DNA of 64,000 nt from Phorcus lineatus. Lineage: Eukaryota; Mollusca; Gastropoda; Trochida; Trochidae. A model generated the notes under the pieces. The model searched no databases. It had not been told where the DNA came from and was given only the letters and a program-made list of their open reading frames with translations. Numbering within the stretch: the stretch's first letter is position 1; each line of letters opens with the position of its first letter. This document shows positions 61,935 to 64,000 of this stretch, one piece after another. The translations under genes and the position numbers were made by a program. The stretch is from positions 21,094,304 through 21,158,303 of the forward strand of contig OV121090.1 of NCBI GenBank assembly GCA_921293015.1, written 5' to 3'.

Positions 61935-62262
61935 TTAGGACAGAAGTTAGTACAGGAATCTATGACGATCTCCCCCGCATGGCTTTAAATTGCAATAGTC
62001 TCTATCACTAACTAATCTAATTCATTGCTGCCGAACAGTCAAAATTCATGTCTTGAGTGCAGCGCCCTCTTTGGCGAAAAGTTGCAATTCACATATGATT
62101 TCTCATTGGACTATGGCGAACCGTCGCAGCAGCGTAGATGACAGGCACAAAAAGGTTAGGGAAATGCTGCAAGGCCTATCTTAGCAAGAAATTCTGCCAG
62201 CATAAGAATAGGCCATGCGTAGGAAGATGTTTATGACGGAGCTACCTCTGTGGGAAAAGCTT
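61935..62262. mobile_element. Diverged MITE of the 'gacggagctacctctgt' family
   Basis: The right end tttatgacggagctacctct + gtgggaaaagc matches the copy at 50180-50213. The left part has agcgccctctttggcgaaaa, comparable with the internal ctcccctagcgggacaata of the best copy. The left end is poorly defined. Confidence 0.5.
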
Positions 62263-63288
62263 GCTTGCCCGACTTAAAGGTAGCCGGTCAGATTGTTTTT
62301 GTAAACAATTTAATGTGAGGGGTTCCTACCTTAATGTATGAAAGCGACGTGACATATACATTTGTGTGCGCATCTTCCTTGTGTCGTCACCCGAATGGCT
62401 GAAACGCTATGCAAGGTAGTTCTTAAGACACTGTGGTATGACCTCTTATAAAAAGGAGAACACCACTAAAGTAAACAAAAACAATGCAAGGCGATCTATT
62501 TACCCAATAATAGGAGTCCTCAAACGAACATACAAATTAAGGTACACGAATCAATTTCTCAAACGCTAACTTTAACCTCTAAAAGGTGATCTCACTAAAA
62601 TGTCTGCCAGCATTTTTCATATGATACATGATAATTTCCTCTCTGACTTGAGATAATAGGATTATATAACGATATTGTGCCCCTCTGAAAGTAAAGCATT
62701 TGAAATAAACTAATGTTTATATGTTTATAAGGTAAAAGTTGAATAATTTGAATTTTTAAAAACACGTGATGCTGCTACTGTAAAATACACAGCAACAGCC
62801 GCGAATGGATTGAACAGGGTTATTTGTTAAAATATATCGGTACCCTGTTTCGAAAGTTGTTTTAATGTGAATTGGTTTCTTTGCATTGACGTACATGTAG
62901 TTGTTGACTTCAAGTAATAATTGATAATGTGATTTGATTTAGCTTAAATGAAGGATAATCATCGTCAGTAACCAAGTGTAAAGGCTCAGTGCACAGCTAG
63001 GGGATTAAAAATAATCATTATCTAAATTTTATATAAAATAATAATAATATACCCTCCCCTACACTAACAGGCTAAAGGACAGATAATTTGTGAGAACTCT
63101 CGCTAGACGGTTGCTGTAGAAAAAATGAATCACACTGTTTACATTTTAACCAGGTAGTTAATAAATCAGAATTGATACTAATAACAGATCAAACCCGAAA
63201 AAAGCATGACTGTATGTATCAACAGTTTCCAATGAATTATTTTTCTTATCTGTCGTACTAGTAAGCTCTTTCAAATTCTGATGTCGTC

Positions 63289-63636
63289 ATGTCTATAGAT
63301 AATAATAATCGTCAAACGTTTAGGTCGAATCGATGTTTTGTCGACGGTTTAGTCAAAAGTGAAAACATTAACGAGGATCATTTCCGATCTAAAATTAGTA
63401 TGAAACGTTGTAAAGAATCGTTGGTTAGTAATTGGCTAGGATTTGAAACTCGTATAAGCCACAAATCATTACATTATTTCGAAAATGGCGCTTTTTCGTT
63501 CTATAGTCTACATGTACATTTGTATATAGGGGATATTATCATTTATACTTTATATAGCCTTATTTTTATTATTTTAAATTTCCTGTTTCCCAGAGTCCGT
63601 TTGAGAAAAAAATTCCCCTTATGTATAGAACTCTAA
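63289..63636 (+). CDS. Hypothetical 115-codon ORF near the right edge
   Basis: Encodes a polar, basic first half (NRQTFRSNRCFVDG, SKISMKRCKESLV) and one hydrophobic segment (IIIYTLYSLIFIILNFLF, about residues 83-100) followed by basic residues. No family is recognised; no splice or promoter evidence is seen. It may be chance in AT-rich DNA. Confidence 0.18.
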   Translation: MSIDNNNRQTFRSNRCFVDGLVKSENINEDHFRSKISMKRCKESLVSNWLGFETRISHKSLHYFENGAFSFYSLHVHLYIGDIIIYTLYSLIFIILNFLFPRVRLRKKFPLCIEL

Positions 63637-63724
63637 AACCGAAAGTATTGAAAAAACACGCCTTCACTCGCGATAAAAGAAATATTAACAAAGTACAAAT
63701 ATGGTTTGCTAAACCATCATTGTT

Positions 63725-63757
63725 TTGATTAGATATTGATTAGATATTGATTAGATA
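63725..63757. repeat. 11-bp tandem repeat
   Basis: Three exact units of ttgattagata. Confidence 0.95.
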
Positions 63758-64000
63758 CTAACAAGGATGTACCACGTAGTGACACCTGCGGTAAAAACAA
63801 GGTACGCGATAGGTACGTACGTATCATGTTTGACTCAGCGGCTGGAGGAAATAACAAAATAACCCGTACAGATAAACCTTTAAAACGCAAAGACAATGAT
63901 GTAGTCTCAAATAGACAAATAATTTCTTTCGCGGAGATTTATCGTAACCTTTACCTTTTGTTATCGAGGGTTAAATGACATTATATGAAATAGTTGTTTG

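Overview
The window is animal (eukaryotic) nuclear DNA: AT-rich, short exons bounded by GT/AG sites, long introns, many microsatellites, and decayed Tc1/mariner and LINE copies. Fragments that join a tgagtgagt run to 'taacgccgct' and 'caatatttca' resemble a dispersed repeat I know from gastropod genomes, so a gastropod mollusc is my best guess. That is recognition from memory, not a search.

The main content is a divergent pair of SAMHD1-like genes (HD-domain dNTP triphosphohydrolase family). Gene B is on the minus strand, from 7141 down to 51, and continues off the left edge (7 exons seen). Gene A is on the plus strand from 32304 to its stop at 53777 (13 exons, 483 codons plus stop, and a possible 12-codon first exon at 26021-26056). 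Six of the seven shared exons have identical lengths in the two genes (161, 53, 141, 39, 168 and 92 nt). The other differs by 18 nt, so one gene is a duplicate of the other. Both keep the metal-binding HD residues and the allosteric-site residues I can align. Gene A has lost two active-site residues that gene B keeps (human H215 to Ser, R366 to Gly). No SAM domain is seen for either gene.

Between the pair, on the minus strand at 18041-19099, is an intact intronless class A GPCR with FMRFamide-receptor-like features. It lacks the usual TM3-ECL2 disulfide cysteines. About 1 kb upstream lies a palindromic element carrying five TGACGTCA sites.

The rest is intron and intergenic DNA with mobile-element debris: a mariner relic at 3.8 kb; two copies of a ~630-bp MITE with long inverted repeats (11371-12000, 37534-38163); a Tc1 relic split by a LINE (28.85-31.53 kb); a second copy of what looks like the same LINE family (40.69-41.75 kb); an internally deleted Tc1 copy (39.4 kb); a four-copy MITE family (26.6, 36.6, 49.8 and 62 kb); and several short palindromes. 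At 57-60 kb, a ~570-bp inverted duplication contains what looks like the terminal exon of an unrecognised gene. The last 4 kb hold almost nothing recognisable.
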